From Anaeromyces robustus (taxonomy: Eukaryota > Neocallimastigomycota > Neocallimastigomycetes > Neocallimastigales > Neocallimastigaceae): a stretch of 64,000 nucleotides of DNA. A model generated the notes under the pieces. It worked only from the letters and a program-made list of their open reading frames with translations, was not told where the DNA came from and did no database searches. The stretch lies in NCBI GenBank assembly GCA_002104895.1, contig MCFG01000192.1, positions 23,501 through 87,500 on the forward strand, given 5' to 3'. Positions 45,663-60,506 of this stretch are shown here, in pieces. A program made the position numbers and the translations under genes. Position 1 is the first letter of the stretch; each line of letters begins with the position of its first letter.

Positions 45663-48600
45663 TTAATTAATGTAATATTTTGTAAAGCAATTATCACATA
45701 TTATACATTGTATAGGACATACTAAGAAATTATTTTTATTTTGATATATTTCTAAAATGGAAGATAGACATTCTGATGCACTATAATTTGAATTTTTAAA
45801 TCTATCTGATGATTGACTTGTAGTACAATTAGAATTAGAATTAAACACATTACGAAGATACTTTTTAATATTTTCGGAACTAGCATTATCATCATCAATA
45901 ATTAATGGAACTTTACGATGACAACAATAAGTACAGAAAATAAATCCACATAAACGACAGTGATGACGTCTTAAGAAAAATGAAAAGTTTTTACCACAAA
46001 TTTTACAATGCTTTGTTGAATTATCCGGTTTCCATTCTGATCTTGGTATAGCTTTTCTATAACTTACTGTATAATAATTAGTTTCAAATTTTGATGGTGA
46101 TGATGAAACTTTCTTTTTAAGATGCTTTGGTAAATGTAAAAATTGACTTGTTGAATTAAATGATCCTTTAAATCTTGATGTTGAATTGTATCTATTTAAT
46201 AAATGTATATCTGACTTTGCTCTAACCTTAGATGGATTAATTACTGGATTATAAATCTCACTAAAATCTCTAGATTCAAAAATATCATCATCATCTTCTT
46301 CTTCATCTTCTGCTATATCAGGTATTTCAGAAACATTAGCTCTACTTAAAACATTAGCTTTCATAACTTCTACTTCTGGTATAACATTTATATTTGAATT
46401 AAATCCAAATAATGATGGCTTTTTTTGTATTTTTTATTGTTATTAGTATTACAATAATATATAATTATAAATTATTGAATTATTTTTTAAAATTAAATTA
46501 TAATGAAAAAATATTTATAATTAATATATAGAAAAAAAATATATATTTATATATATAATAAAAGAAAATATTTATATATATAATAAAAGAAAATATTTAT
46601 ATATATTATAAAATATCTTACCCCTTTATTCATATTGAAGGAAACATTATTTAATCTATTATTACTATTACCATTAATATTCATATTCATAGTTGAATTG
46701 GAATTGTTTGTTAATTTTGATGTAGAATTAATTGTTAATTTAGATGCTGAATTTTGTTCAATAGGTACAAATTCTGAAAATAACTGACTTGAGGAGTATA
46801 TTTCTTTTTCCTTTTTTGAAAAATTATTATTATTTGAAGGGAAATTTGAACTTAATAAATTTTGACTAGTGAGATTTATTGAAGAATATTGATTATGACT
46901 GTTATATCTGTTATTATTATTATTATTGTTATTATTATTGTTGTTGTTGTTATTGCTGCTATTATTATTAATATTGTTGTTATTATTGTAGTTATAATTT
47001 GATGGTGTATAAATTGATGAAGAAGAAACTATATCAGAAGAAGAAGATCCATTATTATCAGTGGAAGAAGTAATATTTCCTCTTTTTCTATTATTATTAG
47101 AAATACTTGATACATTACTACTACTATAAAGAATTTTACTACTACTATTACTATAGTTATTTTTTCTATATTGAGATTTATGATTATTTTGATGATGATG
47201 ATGACGATGATGACGATGACGGCGATGATGATGATACATACCATTTTGTCCTATTTGATCAGATTCACCACCACCATTAAATAAATGACTAAGAGTAATT
47301 TTGGAAGCTAATATTGAAGAAATGGAATGATTACAATAATGTTTTTTATTTTTATTATCATTATTTATAGTCATACTTGATTTTCTATTAATATTATTAT
47401 TACTACTTTCATTAGAACTATATAGATATTTTTTAGAATCTTGTCTATTTCTATTATATGATTTATTATTAGAATAGTATCCTTTAATAGAATGATGTCT
47501 TGATCTTCGATCATAACTTGGAGATGAACTTTCAGAACTTTGGTAAGATCGATTACGATGATGATGAGAATCATAAGTACTAATACTTGATGTTCTACTA
47601 TTTGTATTTGTAGAAGAAAGATAACTATTTTTCTTTTTCATTTTAGATTTATATTTATGGTCTGATTTTACATTAATATTACTTATTTCATCTGTTCTTG
47701 TATAACTTGAAGAATGGTGTTTACCTTTATCATTAATTTTTATAGGACTATTTTCAGATCTTGTTGATACAAATTCATCTTTATTTGATTCATCTGGAGT
47801 AATAAAAGAAGTATTATTATTATTAAAATCTTCTGTAAGTATATCTTTTTCATCTTTATCATTTAATTTGAAAAAGTTATTAGCTTTTATTTCACGTTTT
47901 TCTCGATCATTTAATTCATTAAATATAAACATCTTCATATTTAATATTGAATTATAAGAATGTTCAGGATATTTAATTAAATCGTCTAATTTTTTAGTTT
48001 TAATTTCCATATTTGAAGATCTTTGGAATAAAGGAATCACAGAATTTTCATTACTTGGTTTATTTTCAAATCCTCCTTTAATAGTAATGCAACTTAGGTT
48101 TTTATGCTTTTTCAATTCAGATACTGGTGTGAATGATTTTATTTTATCTCTAAGAGAGTTAATATTTCCTTTATTTATATTTTTTATATCAGTATTATTA
48201 AATGTTGATTTTTTAGATAATATAACTTCTTCATCTTGATCATCATTATAATTTATACTTTCAAAACCTTTTTTGTTAATACTGTTAATTACTTTTTTAT
48301 TAATTTCATTATAAGGATAAAATGGAGAATATAGTAAAATGTTTTCAATTTCATTTTTCATGGATAAATTAATTTTTATTGGAACTGATTTTGATTTTCT
48401 CATAATAGATTCTATATCATTCTCTATACTATTACTATTATTTATTTTTATTATTTTTTTATTATCATTATTATTATAAATATTATTTTCCTCATACAAT
48501 TCATTATCATTACTATCGTTATTATTATTATTATTATTATTATTATTGTAATTGTTATTATTTTGTCTTTCTAATGATTCTAATTCATCTTCATCATTTA

Positions 48601-51600
48601 TTGCCAGTAAAAGAGGTGATTTTGCATGCTCAATAGATCCATATATATTATTATTATTATTATTATTTGATTTTAATGGAATATTTAAAGGTTTTTCATT
48701 ATTTATAATACTAACTATTTTCATTGATTCTTCAGGATCACTAGTATCTTCAATTCTTTTAAATTCATCATTTTTATCATCATCGTTACCATCACAAATT
48801 TCAACGATAATATTTCCAGCAACTGTTTTAATATAGTTATTGGATAAATCATCGTCATTAATTGTATTAATACTACATTGTGAATTAGGATCCATTTCTG
48901 TAATACAATCTAATTTTAATCCATTAGGATTCGATACAATATTATTTAAAGCATTAATGATAATAGATTTTTCAAAATCAACTGCTTTTTTATTATTACT
49001 ATTATTTTTATTATTTATACTTAATACAATGTCGTCACTATTATTTATAACTATATTATCATTGTTATTATTATTGACACTGATATTATTTATATTATTT
49101 TTATTATTATTGAGTTTTCCACTAATATTTATATTGTTACCATTTTTATTAGAATAATTGTTTAGATATTGGTCACTATTATTTGTAATATCATTAAGTT
49201 GCTTATTATCATTATTATTTAAATAATAAGAATTATTACTACTATTATTCATATCATTATAATCAATTTTATAATTTTTATTATTAATAGAATTTGAGTT
49301 ATTATATTGTTTATGATGTTTATTATGGTGTAAATGATGATGATGATGATGATGATAATTACTACTACGATTGGAGTTAATACTATTTTCACGATGATTA
49401 GTATAATGCTCATATGGACTTGAGGAACTTGAATGAGAATAAGATCTTAAATAACTATTGTTACTATGATGCTGATGTTGATGTTGATGATGATGATGAT
49501 GTTGATGTTGATGATGTGAATGATGATTATGACTTTGTGTTATTGAATTTCTTGAAGTGGAATTAGAACGATTATAATAATTATTAATTGAACTTCTAGA
49601 ATTAGAATTTGAATAATGATAATTATAAGGAGATTGTGAACCGGAAAGTGAATCATTTAAATGATAATGATGTTGATGATGATAAGAATAGTTATTTTGA
49701 TTATCATTACAACTACTACATGAATAATGCCTTTGTCTACCACCATTATTATTATAATAATTATGTATATTATCATTATGATTATAATTATTTTGATTAT
49801 TATTATTATAAGAATTACTATCATGAGAATTAATACTTTCTTTGGAATAGTTGTCAATATGTATTTTATTATTATTACTAGTTAATGATGACCGATGACT
49901 ATGATATATATTTTCATTTTGGTTTTTTTGATAATTGAAATCTTGACTATGATAATAATTTTCACTTGAACTTCTTCTTCTACTTTGATGATTTTGTAGT
50001 ATACCTGGTTTATAATTATAACATTCACTAGAACTTCTTCTTCTGCCTTGACGATTTTGTAGTATATCTGGTTTATAATTATAACATTCACTAGAACTTC
50101 TTCTTCTTTGTTGTTGTTTCTGATATTGAGAATCATTATTACAGTAATCATTTGAGATTTTTCTTATTTGTCTATGATATGATAGTGATTGATTATCTGA
50201 ATTGCAATAATCATTTGAACTTATTCTTTGCCTACTGAAAGAAGGTGATCGATTATCCGAATTACAGTAGTCATTTGAACTTGCTCTTAGCTTGTTGAAG
50301 GAAGGTGATTGATTATCCGAATTATAATTACTATTAGAACTTCTTCTTCTTTGTTGATTTCGTAGAATATCATCACTAATATATGAATCATTATGAAAAT
50401 TATTATCTTTATCTTTATTTTCATGATATGAATGATGGATTTGATGATGATGTCGATGATATGAATAATGACTATTACCATAAAGTGGATTAATATCACC
50501 ATTAAATTTTTGATGTTCACCTGAATCAATACTTGCATTTTTATAAATTTCTTTATTAATATTATTGGAATTACTTCTTTTTATAGTATAATAATCTTTA
50601 TTAATATTATTACGATTATTATCTCGATATGAAATTCTCCTTTCTCTTTCTCTTTTTCGTTTTGTATTATTATTTCTTACACGTTCTCTTCCTCTATTTT
50701 TTTCCTCTTCTTCTAATTCGCTATCTAATTCATCATAATTTACTGCTACTTTATCATATTCTATATATTTATCTGAATATTTTGATAGTTCTTCTTTATC
50801 ATCTTTTGATACTATTTCAACTTTAATTGAATCTTTATTATTACCATTTTCTTCTAAATTTATTCCATTTTGTTTTCTCATCATTATATCTTCCATTATA
50901 TCTTCATTTATTTTACTTTGGGTATCAATTAATCCATCACTAACTGCTGCTAATCCATCAATATCATCAATACTACTTATCATATTTTTTTTTATTGCTG
51001 ATTCTAATATGCTATCATTTTGTATTGAGTTTCCATTATTTATATCATTTTCCATTGGTAATTCATCTTCCATATCATATTCATCTATTGAATGTTCATT
51101 ATATACTATATATTTATATAAAAATATTATGTATTATATATATATATATTTATTACATTTTATAATAAGTTTTTTTTTTTTTTTTTTAAATATAAAATAA
51201 AATAGATATATACATATATTGTAAATGATATTATTTATGTTAATAATTAATAAATTCAATTAGTATAAAGTATAATATATAATATGAAATAGAAAATATT
51301 CTTTACGTTTATTATTATATAATGCATTAAAAGTAGGTTTTCTTTCATTTTGATTTTTATATGTATAATTATGATTTCGACTATAATTAATACTTGAATG
51401 TGATATTGAATGAGAGTGAGAACGAGAACGAGAACGAGATTGAGAATGAGAGTAATTTTGTATTCTAGGATTATATGCTAGTTTTGATTGAAATAATATT
51501 TCAGGATTAAATAATAGATTTGGATTTGAAATATTAAGGGATGAAGAAGATGAATTATAATCAGATCCTCTTGAATTGGTATTATTATTTGAATTTAATG

Positions 51601-51649
51601 AAGTAATACTATTACTATTACTTGGTATTAAATAATTTATTTTTTCCAT
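45663..51649 (-). CDS. Large low-complexity protein with C-terminal FYVE zinc finger
   Basis: Three exons, 51307-51649, 46622-51105 and 45663-46418, join in frame to give 1860 aa. The first splice makes a split Leu codon and the second is phase 0. Exon 1 has an Arg/Ser/His dipeptide run (SRSRSRSHSHS). Exon 2 is Asn/Ser/His-rich, with two internal repeat families and many RRxS sites. The FYVE domain starts near residue 1738 with the WxxD element WKPD, C-x2-C, the phosphoinositide-binding RRHHCR, a second C-x2-C, then C-x2-C and a final C-x2-C in ICDNCF. FYVE fingers bind PtdIns3P on endosomes and vacuoles, so a membrane-trafficking or adaptor role is likely. About 75 residues separate the third and fourth metal-binding pairs, where roughly 20 is usual; this loop is Asn/Ser-rich. 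The protein ends four residues after the FYVE domain. Confidence 0.9.
49960..50345 (-). repeat. Coding tandem repeats in FYVE protein (60- and 63-bp units)
   Basis: Two adjacent repeat families. One is about 20 residues (SDNQSPSF ... SSNDYCN), with three copies. The other is 21 residues (RRRSSSECYNYKP ... LQN), with two clear copies and a third partial one at RRRSSSENYYHS; a diverged first unit may also exist. The 63-bp period shows as ACATTCACTAGAACTTC recurring on the plus strand near 50021 and 50084. Confidence 0.8.
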
Positions 51650-52947
<1,298 letters not shown>

Positions 52948-55900
52948 ATGCAGAGAACTTCTGGAAATGTAAGCAGAGAAAATGAAAATACGGAAATAAG
53001 ATTTAATAAAATAGAAAATATATTGGAACAATCATCAAATTCCATTCGTAATTATTTTAGAAGAAGAAAAATTGATATAGCATCCATAAATTTAAATGAT
53101 AATCCTTTAATAAAAGCAATACAGGATTCTTATCCTATGGATAAAATTCATGCTTTAATGAAAAATTTTTCATCTATTCCAAAAAAGAAGCGTATAACCA
53201 AATTAGATATAGAAATAGTTAAAATGGAATTAGAATTAAATCAACAGTTTTTAAAAATATTGGATACCAATAATGTAGAGTCATTGAAACATTTTATTGA
53301 AAAAGAAAGTATAAATTTAAATTTTTTTAAAAATAATAATAATCCTTTAATGTATGCTATTAAACATGGTAAATCACTATCGATTATTGAACATCTTTTA
53401 CAACATAATATTGAAATAAATTTTCACGAGTTAGGAGGAAGTTCACCACTTGCAGAAACTGTCATATTAAATAATAAAGTTGCTTTTAATTTACTTATAA
53501 AAAAGGGAGCAGATGTTAATCATTTAAATTATTCAAAGGAAACTCCATTATTATACCTTGTTAAAAATGATTTTATTACACCATATTATCTATTAAAATT
53601 TATTGAATGTAATGTAAATTTAGATTTAAAAGATAATGAAGAATTGTCAGTTTTAATGCAATTAACTAAAAATAATGAATCGGCGTTAGTGGATTTATTA
53701 CTCAATCAAGTAATTTATAGTAATAATTTAATTGTTACACTTATTAATTTAGGAAAAAATAAATTAAGTGTAAATAATGAAGAGTTAATAAATCTTATTG
53801 ATAAAGGATATTCAAAAATTACAATAGATACAATAGATAAAAGATTAAATACACCTTTAATGTATGCTTGTCAAGGTGGAAGCTCAAGAATTGTAAGAAC
53901 ATTATTAAAATATAAAGCAAATATTAATCAATCTAATATAGGTGGTAATCGACCGTTATTTTTTGCATGTTATAGTAATGATTATAATATTGCTAAAATA
54001 TTACTTGATACTGGTAAGGTGGAAATGAATCACCGAAATAATTATGGTGATACAGAACTTTCTCTTTCATGTATTAATGATAATGCAGAATTAATTAATC
54101 TTTTAATAGATCATCATTCTAATGTTAATACAATAAATAATAAGGATCAATACCCTGTTCATATTGCTTCTATTAATGATAAATTAGAAACATTGAAAGC
54201 ATTATATTCACGAGGTGCTAATATTAATGCTGAAAATCTTATTGGTAATCAATGTTTTTCAATGGCATGTATTAATGAAAATATAAGAATTATGGATTAT
54301 TTATTAACATGTAATATTGATTATAATCATACAACTTATAGTGGTGATAGTGCCCTTCATCAAAGCTGTATATTACAAAAATTAAATATAGTAAAATATC
54401 TTTTAAAATTAGATCGAATTGAAATTGATAAACCTAATAGTTATGGTTTTACACCTTTATTGATAGCAGCTAAAAAAAATAATTTTGAATTAGTGAAAAT
54501 ACTTCTTGAACAACAAAATAAGCCTATTGATATTAATGCTAAAAGTAATGGAGGTGATTTCCCATTATTTTATGCCACCTATCATAAGAATGTAGACATG
54601 ATTAAATTACTTTTAGAACATAATGCAGATATATATAATGAAAGAGGTTATAGAAGATATCGTTCATATACCGTATTTTTAGTTGCTTGTTCAGGATTTG
54701 GCAATGTAGATAATATTATGAAGCTTTTTATAGATTATGGTATAGATGTTAATCGACCAAATTCAATAGGTATTTATCCTATTGCTTTAGCCTGTGAATC
54801 AGGAAATATTGAACAAGTTCGATTATTATTAAATCATGGAGCAAATCCTAATGTACAATCTGATGGATCCACCCCATTAATTCAATCATGTATTAATAAT
54901 AATAGTGAAGTAGTAAAACTGCTTATTGAACATGGAGCAGATGTTAATTTTGTTAATAGTGAAGGACTTCATCCATTACTTTTCCTTGTTAATGAAAGTG
55001 AAAGTGAAAATTGTAATTTAATTCAATATTTAATAGACCATGGAGCAAATATTTATTGTAAAGATAATTATGGTAATTCTTTACTTTATATCGTTAAAAA
55101 TTCTAATAAAGTAGATAAAGAAGAAGTATATAAAACTCTTATTAATGCTTATAAAAAAAGAAATGATTATCAAGAACATTGCCAAGATACCACTTCCTTT
55201 ATTGAAACTTATGATATTTATTGTCGTGTAATAGCAGAATTAGATTTAATAACCAATAAAACATTAGAATCACCGTCAAAACAAGAATTATCAACATCAA
55301 CATCAGCATCAGCATCAGCATCAGCATCAACATCAGTATCAACATCAGCATCAACATCAGCATCAGCATCAGCATCAGCATCAGCATCAACAGAACAACA
55401 ACAACAACAAGGAAATGAAGAAATAAGAATAGAAATGGAACCAGAAACAGCAGTAACTGGAACAACATCAGGAGTTGAAACAGGAATAAATATAGAAGAA
55501 GAAACACAAAAATCAATAATAAAATTATCATCATTAAATATTAAATTAATTCAAGAAAAATTTACAAAAGAAGAGTTAGAACGTGCTTATTTAGAAGCAT
55601 GTATATTAGGAAAATTTCACATTGTAAAAATTTTATTAGAAAATTTTCTATGTATTAATATAAATGTAAGAGAAACTAATGGTGATACCCCATTAATTAT
55701 CTCATGTCAAACAGGTAAAAGTAATATAGCATTATATTTATTAGAAAAAGGTGCAGATCCAAATTTAATATGTGAATGTGGTAGTACAGCATTATATGTT
55801 GCTACATTTTCTTATGGTAGACATGAAAGTATGGAATTAATGAAATCATTATTAGATCATGGATCTGATCCAAATATTCTTTGTCAATATTGTCTTACTC

Positions 55901-57597
55901 CATTAATGGTAGCAGCAAAGGATAGATTAGAAAATGTAACAAAATTATTTTTAAGTTATGGAGCTAATCCTAATATACAAGATACCGAAGGTAATTCTGC
56001 TTTAAGTATGGCATGTGCACGTGGCAATCGACGTATTGTTGAATTATTATTACAATCCCCTAATATTAATATAGATCTTCCAACAAAAGGAAATTATACC
56101 CCATTAATGGCGGCTTGTAATATACAAGAATATATGATAGCAGTAAAATTAATAGAAGCAGGGGCAAGTCTTTATTTTAAAAATGATTATGGTCAAACTG
56201 CAGTACAATTAGCAAGTAATGCTTGTTTTAATGAAGTTTTATCCGTTATATTTAAATTACCACATAAAGTTGATTTATTACAAGAAGATGATCAAGGTTT
56301 CACACCATATCATATGATTAAATTAAATGGAATTAAAAATCAATATAAAACTTCTGTTAATATTATAGAATATGAAATTGATTATTTAAATATGGCTATA
56401 CAATGTTATGAATGTAAAAGTCAATCTGATTTACCAAAAGAAGCAACATATTATTTAAGTCCTGAAGCAATAGAAAATTTTGATACCACTTTACCAGAAC
56501 ATCCAACCATAATAGAAGATTTAAAATGTAAATTAGAATATATAAAAAATGAAAAAATATATACAGAAGATTATGTAAAATTTATGAAATTAAATCAAAC
56601 AGGAGAATTAAATTTAAAAAATTTAACAAAAGATGAAATAAATCATTTATTTCTTTATTCTTGTATTCATTTAGAAGTTAAAATTATTTATCAAATGTTA
56701 GCTTTAGATGCTTCTAATTCATCATCATCATCATCATCATCATCATTATCATCATCTACATCTGATTTTCATTTGGATGTTAATACACAAGATCAAGATG
56801 GTAATACAGCACTTCATTATTTATGTGGTAATAAACGTTATGAAACCGATTTTGTTTTACAACTTTTAAAAACTTTAATAAAACGTCCAGATATAAATAT
56901 AAATATACAAAATCAACATGGTTATACCCCATTAATGATAGCATGTTATCGAAATAGTGAAGATATAGCAAAAATATTAATAAATCATGAAGCAGATGTA
57001 AATAAAAGAAATATTTATAATGAAACAGCATTAATGATGGCATGTCAATATCGTAGTCATTTACTTGTAAAATTATTATTAGAAAAAGGAGCAGAAGTTG
57101 ATGTTCAAAATGATAAAAGAGGAGAAACCGCTTTAATTATTATTTCTAATTATTATTATAGTTTAGATATTTTAAAATTATTAGTGGTTCAAGGGAAAGC
57201 TAATGTTAATTTAGTAAATAAAAAAGGAGAATCACCATTAATTTTATCATGTCTTACCAATAATATAGAACATATTAATATCTTAGTAAGTCATGGAGCG
57301 GATATAAATATACAAGAAAAGATAAAAGGACAAACACCATTAATGATTGTATTAAATAATTTTAATTATCATTTAGCAGAATATTTATTATCACAACAAC
57401 AACCTACTACATTACAAATAAATTTACGTAATTATGAAGGAGAAACTGCATTAATTGCAGCTTGTCGACTTTATAATAAATATGGATCTGAATTATTAAT
57501 AGAACATCATGCTGATACAACTATTAAAGATAATAAAGGACAAACAGCCAAATCTATTATAGTAAAAAATAATTTTGAATTTATTCATGGACTTTAA
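52948..57597 (+). CDS. Giant ankyrin-repeat protein
   Basis: A single uninterrupted 1549-aa frame, notable beside intron-bearing neighbours. After about 120 residues with a basic RRRKIDIA segment come three blocks of ankyrin repeats (about 130-740, 880-1150, 1270-1549), roughly 30 repeats in all. Typical units are NGDTPLIISCQTGKSN followed by LLEKGADPN, and GYTPLMIACYRNSEDIAK followed by INHEADVN. Linker 1 (about residues 780-815) is a Ser/Ala/Thr codon repeat, and linker 2 holds a Ser run (near residue 1260). There is no signal peptide, membrane segment, kinase, F-box, SOCS or PRANC-like domain, so it is a pure scaffold or adaptor candidate whose partners cannot be read. I recall ankyrin families being large in gut fungi; the gene may belong to an expanded family. 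Confidence 0.95.
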   Translation: MQRTSGNVSRENENTEIRFNKIENILEQSSNSIRNYFRRRKIDIASINLNDNPLIKAIQDSYPMDKIHALMKNFSSIPKKKRITKLDIEIVKMELELNQQFLKILDTNNVESLKHFIEKESINLNFFKNNNNPLMYAIKHGKSLSIIEHLLQHNIEINFHELGGSSPLAETVILNNKVAFNLLIKKGADVNHLNYSKETPLLYLVKNDFITPYYLLKFIECNVNLDLKDNEELSVLMQLTKNNESALVDLLLNQVIYSNNLIVTLINLGKNKLSVNNEELINLIDKGYSKITIDTIDKRLNTPLMYACQGGSSRIVRTLLKYKANINQSNIGGNRPLFFACYSNDYNIAKILLDTGKVEMNHRNNYGDTELSLSCINDNAELINLLIDHHSNVNTINNKDQYPVHIASINDKLETLKALYSRGANINAENLIGNQCFSMACINENIRIMDYLLTCNIDYNHTTYSGDSALHQSCILQKLNIVKYLLKLDRIEIDKPNSYGFTPLLIAAKKNNFELVKILLEQQNKPIDINAKSNGGDFPLFYATYHKNVDMIKLLLEHNADIYNERGYRRYRSYTVFLVACSGFGNVDNIMKLFIDYGIDVNRPNSIGIYPIALACESGNIEQVRLLLNHGANPNVQSDGSTPLIQSCINNNSEVVKLLIEHGADVNFVNSEGLHPLLFLVNESESENCNLIQYLIDHGANIYCKDNYGNSLLYIVKNSNKVDKEEVYKTLINAYKKRNDYQEHCQDTTSFIETYDIYCRVIAELDLITNKTLESPSKQELSTSTSASASASASTSVSTSASTSASASASASASTEQQQQQGNEEIRIEMEPETAVTGTTSGVETGINIEEETQKSIIKLSSLNIKLIQEKFTKEELERAYLEACILGKFHIVKILLENFLCININVRETNGDTPLIISCQTGKSNIALYLLEKGADPNLICECGSTALYVATFSYGRHESMELMKSLLDHGSDPNILCQYCLTPLMVAAKDRLENVTKLFLSYGANPNIQDTEGNSALSMACARGNRRIVELLLQSPNINIDLPTKGNYTPLMAACNIQEYMIAVKLIEAGASLYFKNDYGQTAVQLASNACFNEVLSVIFKLPHKVDLLQEDDQGFTPYHMIKLNGIKNQYKTSVNIIEYEIDYLNMAIQCYECKSQSDLPKEATYYLSPEAIENFDTTLPEHPTIIEDLKCKLEYIKNEKIYTEDYVKFMKLNQTGELNLKNLTKDEINHLFLYSCIHLEVKIIYQMLALDASNSSSSSSSSSLSSSTSDFHLDVNTQDQDGNTALHYLCGNKRYETDFVLQLLKTLIKRPDININIQNQHGYTPLMIACYRNSEDIAKILINHEADVNKRNIYNETALMMACQYRSHLLVKLLLEKGAEVDVQNDKRGETALIIISNYYYSLDILKLLVVQGKANVNLVNKKGESPLILSCLTNNIEHINILVSHGADINIQEKIKGQTPLMIVLNNFNYHLAEYLLSQQQPTTLQINLRNYEGETALIAACRLYNKYGSELLIEHHADTTIKDNKGQTAKSIIVKNNFEFIHGL
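55289..55395 (+). repeat. TCA/GCA codon repeat in ankyrin gene
   Basis: Alternating TCA with GCA or ACA codons (Ser-Ala/Ser-Thr) over about 35 codons, followed by a CAA (Gln) run. It lies between ankyrin blocks 1 and 2. Confidence 0.95.
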
Positions 57598-58007
57598 TAA
57601 TAATAATAATAATAGTAATAGTAATAATAGTAATAAAAAAAAAATTTTTTAAAAAATAAATTATTTTATTAATTTTTTTTAATTTTTTTTTTTTATTTTA
57701 ATTTTAATTCTAATTTTATTTAGAAAATCTAAAAAAAAAAAAAAAAGAAAAACAAAAATTAAAAAATTATTATTATAATAATAATATTATAAAGTATATA
57801 ATATTATATAAAATGTATATATAATGTATTTATAATATGTATTTATAATATGTATATATAATATGTCTATATAATATGTCAATAATATATTTATATATTA
57901 ATATATAAATAGTATATATATATATATAAAAAGAAAAGAAAAAAAAAAAAACAAGATTATATATTTATTCATAATATTTTATAATGAAAATAAATTATTA
58001 ATGAATA

Positions 58008-58046
<39 letters not shown>

Positions 58047-60456
58047 TTAAATAAATTTAATAAATAAAAAAATTGCAAATATTATTAAAATAATGAGAAA
58101 AATGAAATATATATTTTCTTTTTTATTAAACATTAAAAAAAAAAGCTTATATTTATATTTACATTTTTATACATATTATAATTATAATTTATTTGTTTAT
58201 TTTTATTATATTATATTATATTATATTGATAAAAAGAATAAAATTATTATTAAGAGGATAATAATGATGATAATGATAAAATAATAATGATAATGATAAT
58301 GATAAAATAATAATAATAATAATAATAATAAAAGTAATATTTATATGTATAAAATAAAAGAACATAAAAGAATAGAATTAGATAATATAATTAATTTCAT
58401 TTTTGTTTCATAAATATTCAATTTTATTTTTATTTCAAATAATTTTTTTTTTGTATCTTTTTTTTATATTTAATATTTAATAATATTTAATATATAAACA
58501 TTTTATTTCACATGTGAAATATATTAATACCAAATTTTTTTACATCCATTGTTTATTATTAATATAGTTTAATATTTATAATTTATTAATAATTTATTAA
58601 TAAATTATTAATATAATAGTTTTAAAGTTGACATAAATATATTAATCCAAATCTATATATATTAAAAATTTTTAATTTAATTTTTTTTTTTACTTGAATG
58701 AAACGTAGTACAAAAAAAAAAAATAAAATAAAAAAAAAATAATAAATTTTAAAATCTTTTTTACTTATCAACTTAAAAAAAATATATTTTTTTTTTTAAT
58801 CTATTAAATCATAAATTATAAAATTCATATTAAAGAAAAAAAGTTTCTTTATTTACATTTTAACTTTTTTTTTATTTTATTATATCCTTATTATTAAAAC
58901 TCCGATATAATATATAAATATAACTGTAGTATTATTTATATATATACAAAGATAGTAGATATAAAAAATAATATTAATAATTTTTTTTTATTCAAAGTTA
59001 ATGATGAAACAATAAATTTATAAAGATATAGAATAGATTATACATTTATTTTAAATAAAAAAAAACATTATATATTAAGAAATGATGTACGAAAAAAGAA
59101 GATAAACAAATAAAATTTTTCTCATAAATATAATTTATCTATATATGTATAAAATGTATCAAATAGAAAAAATTCATTTATTAAAAGTATACAAAATGAA
59201 AAAAAAATTTTTTTTTTTTTGTGTTATGTATAAATGAATTAATAATTAAACAATAGAATATAAATAATTATTTATATTATTTTTTACTGATGTAAATAAT
59301 AGGATTATTTAACAAAATTTAACTTTTAATAAAAATAATAATATATAATTAAGCATATGAAAATATATGAAAATATATATATATAAAGATCTATAAAGAC
59401 TAATATATTATAATAGTATCTTTAACATAAAATTATTAATTTTAAAGTTTTATATTTATGTATAGATTTATACATATTTATATAATATATATATATATAT
59501 ATTTTCTTTTTTTTTTTTTTTTTTCTATTAAATCTATTGGTTTCCACAATTCAATAAATTTTATATTATTTATATAAATTATATTTAAATAAAAATAATG
59601 ATTCCATAATAGAATACTTTTTTTCATTTTATTTTATTTTAATTATAATTATTTATTTATTTAAAAAGATTTTATCACTACATAATTACTTATAATTATA
59701 TTTATTAATTGTTGTATATTAATTATTAATTATTGTAGTTTTATTGTATTATTAAAAATGTAATAATAGGAATTAATTAATGATTATTAAATAAATATTC
59801 ATTTGTACTTTATTTTTTTTATAGTTTTATTTTATTGAAAACAATAAATATTATAAATTGCATATAAAAAAGAAAAACTAAAAAATAAAATAAAATAAAA
59901 TAAAATAAAATAAAAGATAAAAAAGAATTAAAAAAAAAATGGGTAACTTCTGGAGAACTTTATAATTTAAATTATTAAAATTTTTTTTTATTTTGATAAC
60001 TTTAATACTTCTCTTTTTTTTTTGTCTTTTACCTTTATGCAGTTTTTAATTTTTATCTTATAATAATAAATAATAATATTATTATTATAATATTATTATA
60101 TTATAATCATTTAAACCATTTAAAATTGATAAATATATATATAATATTATTATTGTTATTATCAATTATTATTACTAGATTTAATAAAAATTACATATAA
60201 TTATACCTAAAAAATTATCAAAGATATATAATTTATTTCTATTTCTTAATAAATAAAGGAAAAAAAAAAAAAGAATAAAATAAAAGTATAAAAACTAAAT
60301 TTAATAATATATATAAATAAAAATATATTAATAATAAATAAATAAATAAATAAAAATAAATATATTTAAGATTTTATAATAAAAAATAAAATAACTATTA
60401 AATATTATTTTAATAAAAAAATAATAATAATAATAAACACTATGATAAACTATTGC

Positions 60457-60506
<50 letters not shown>

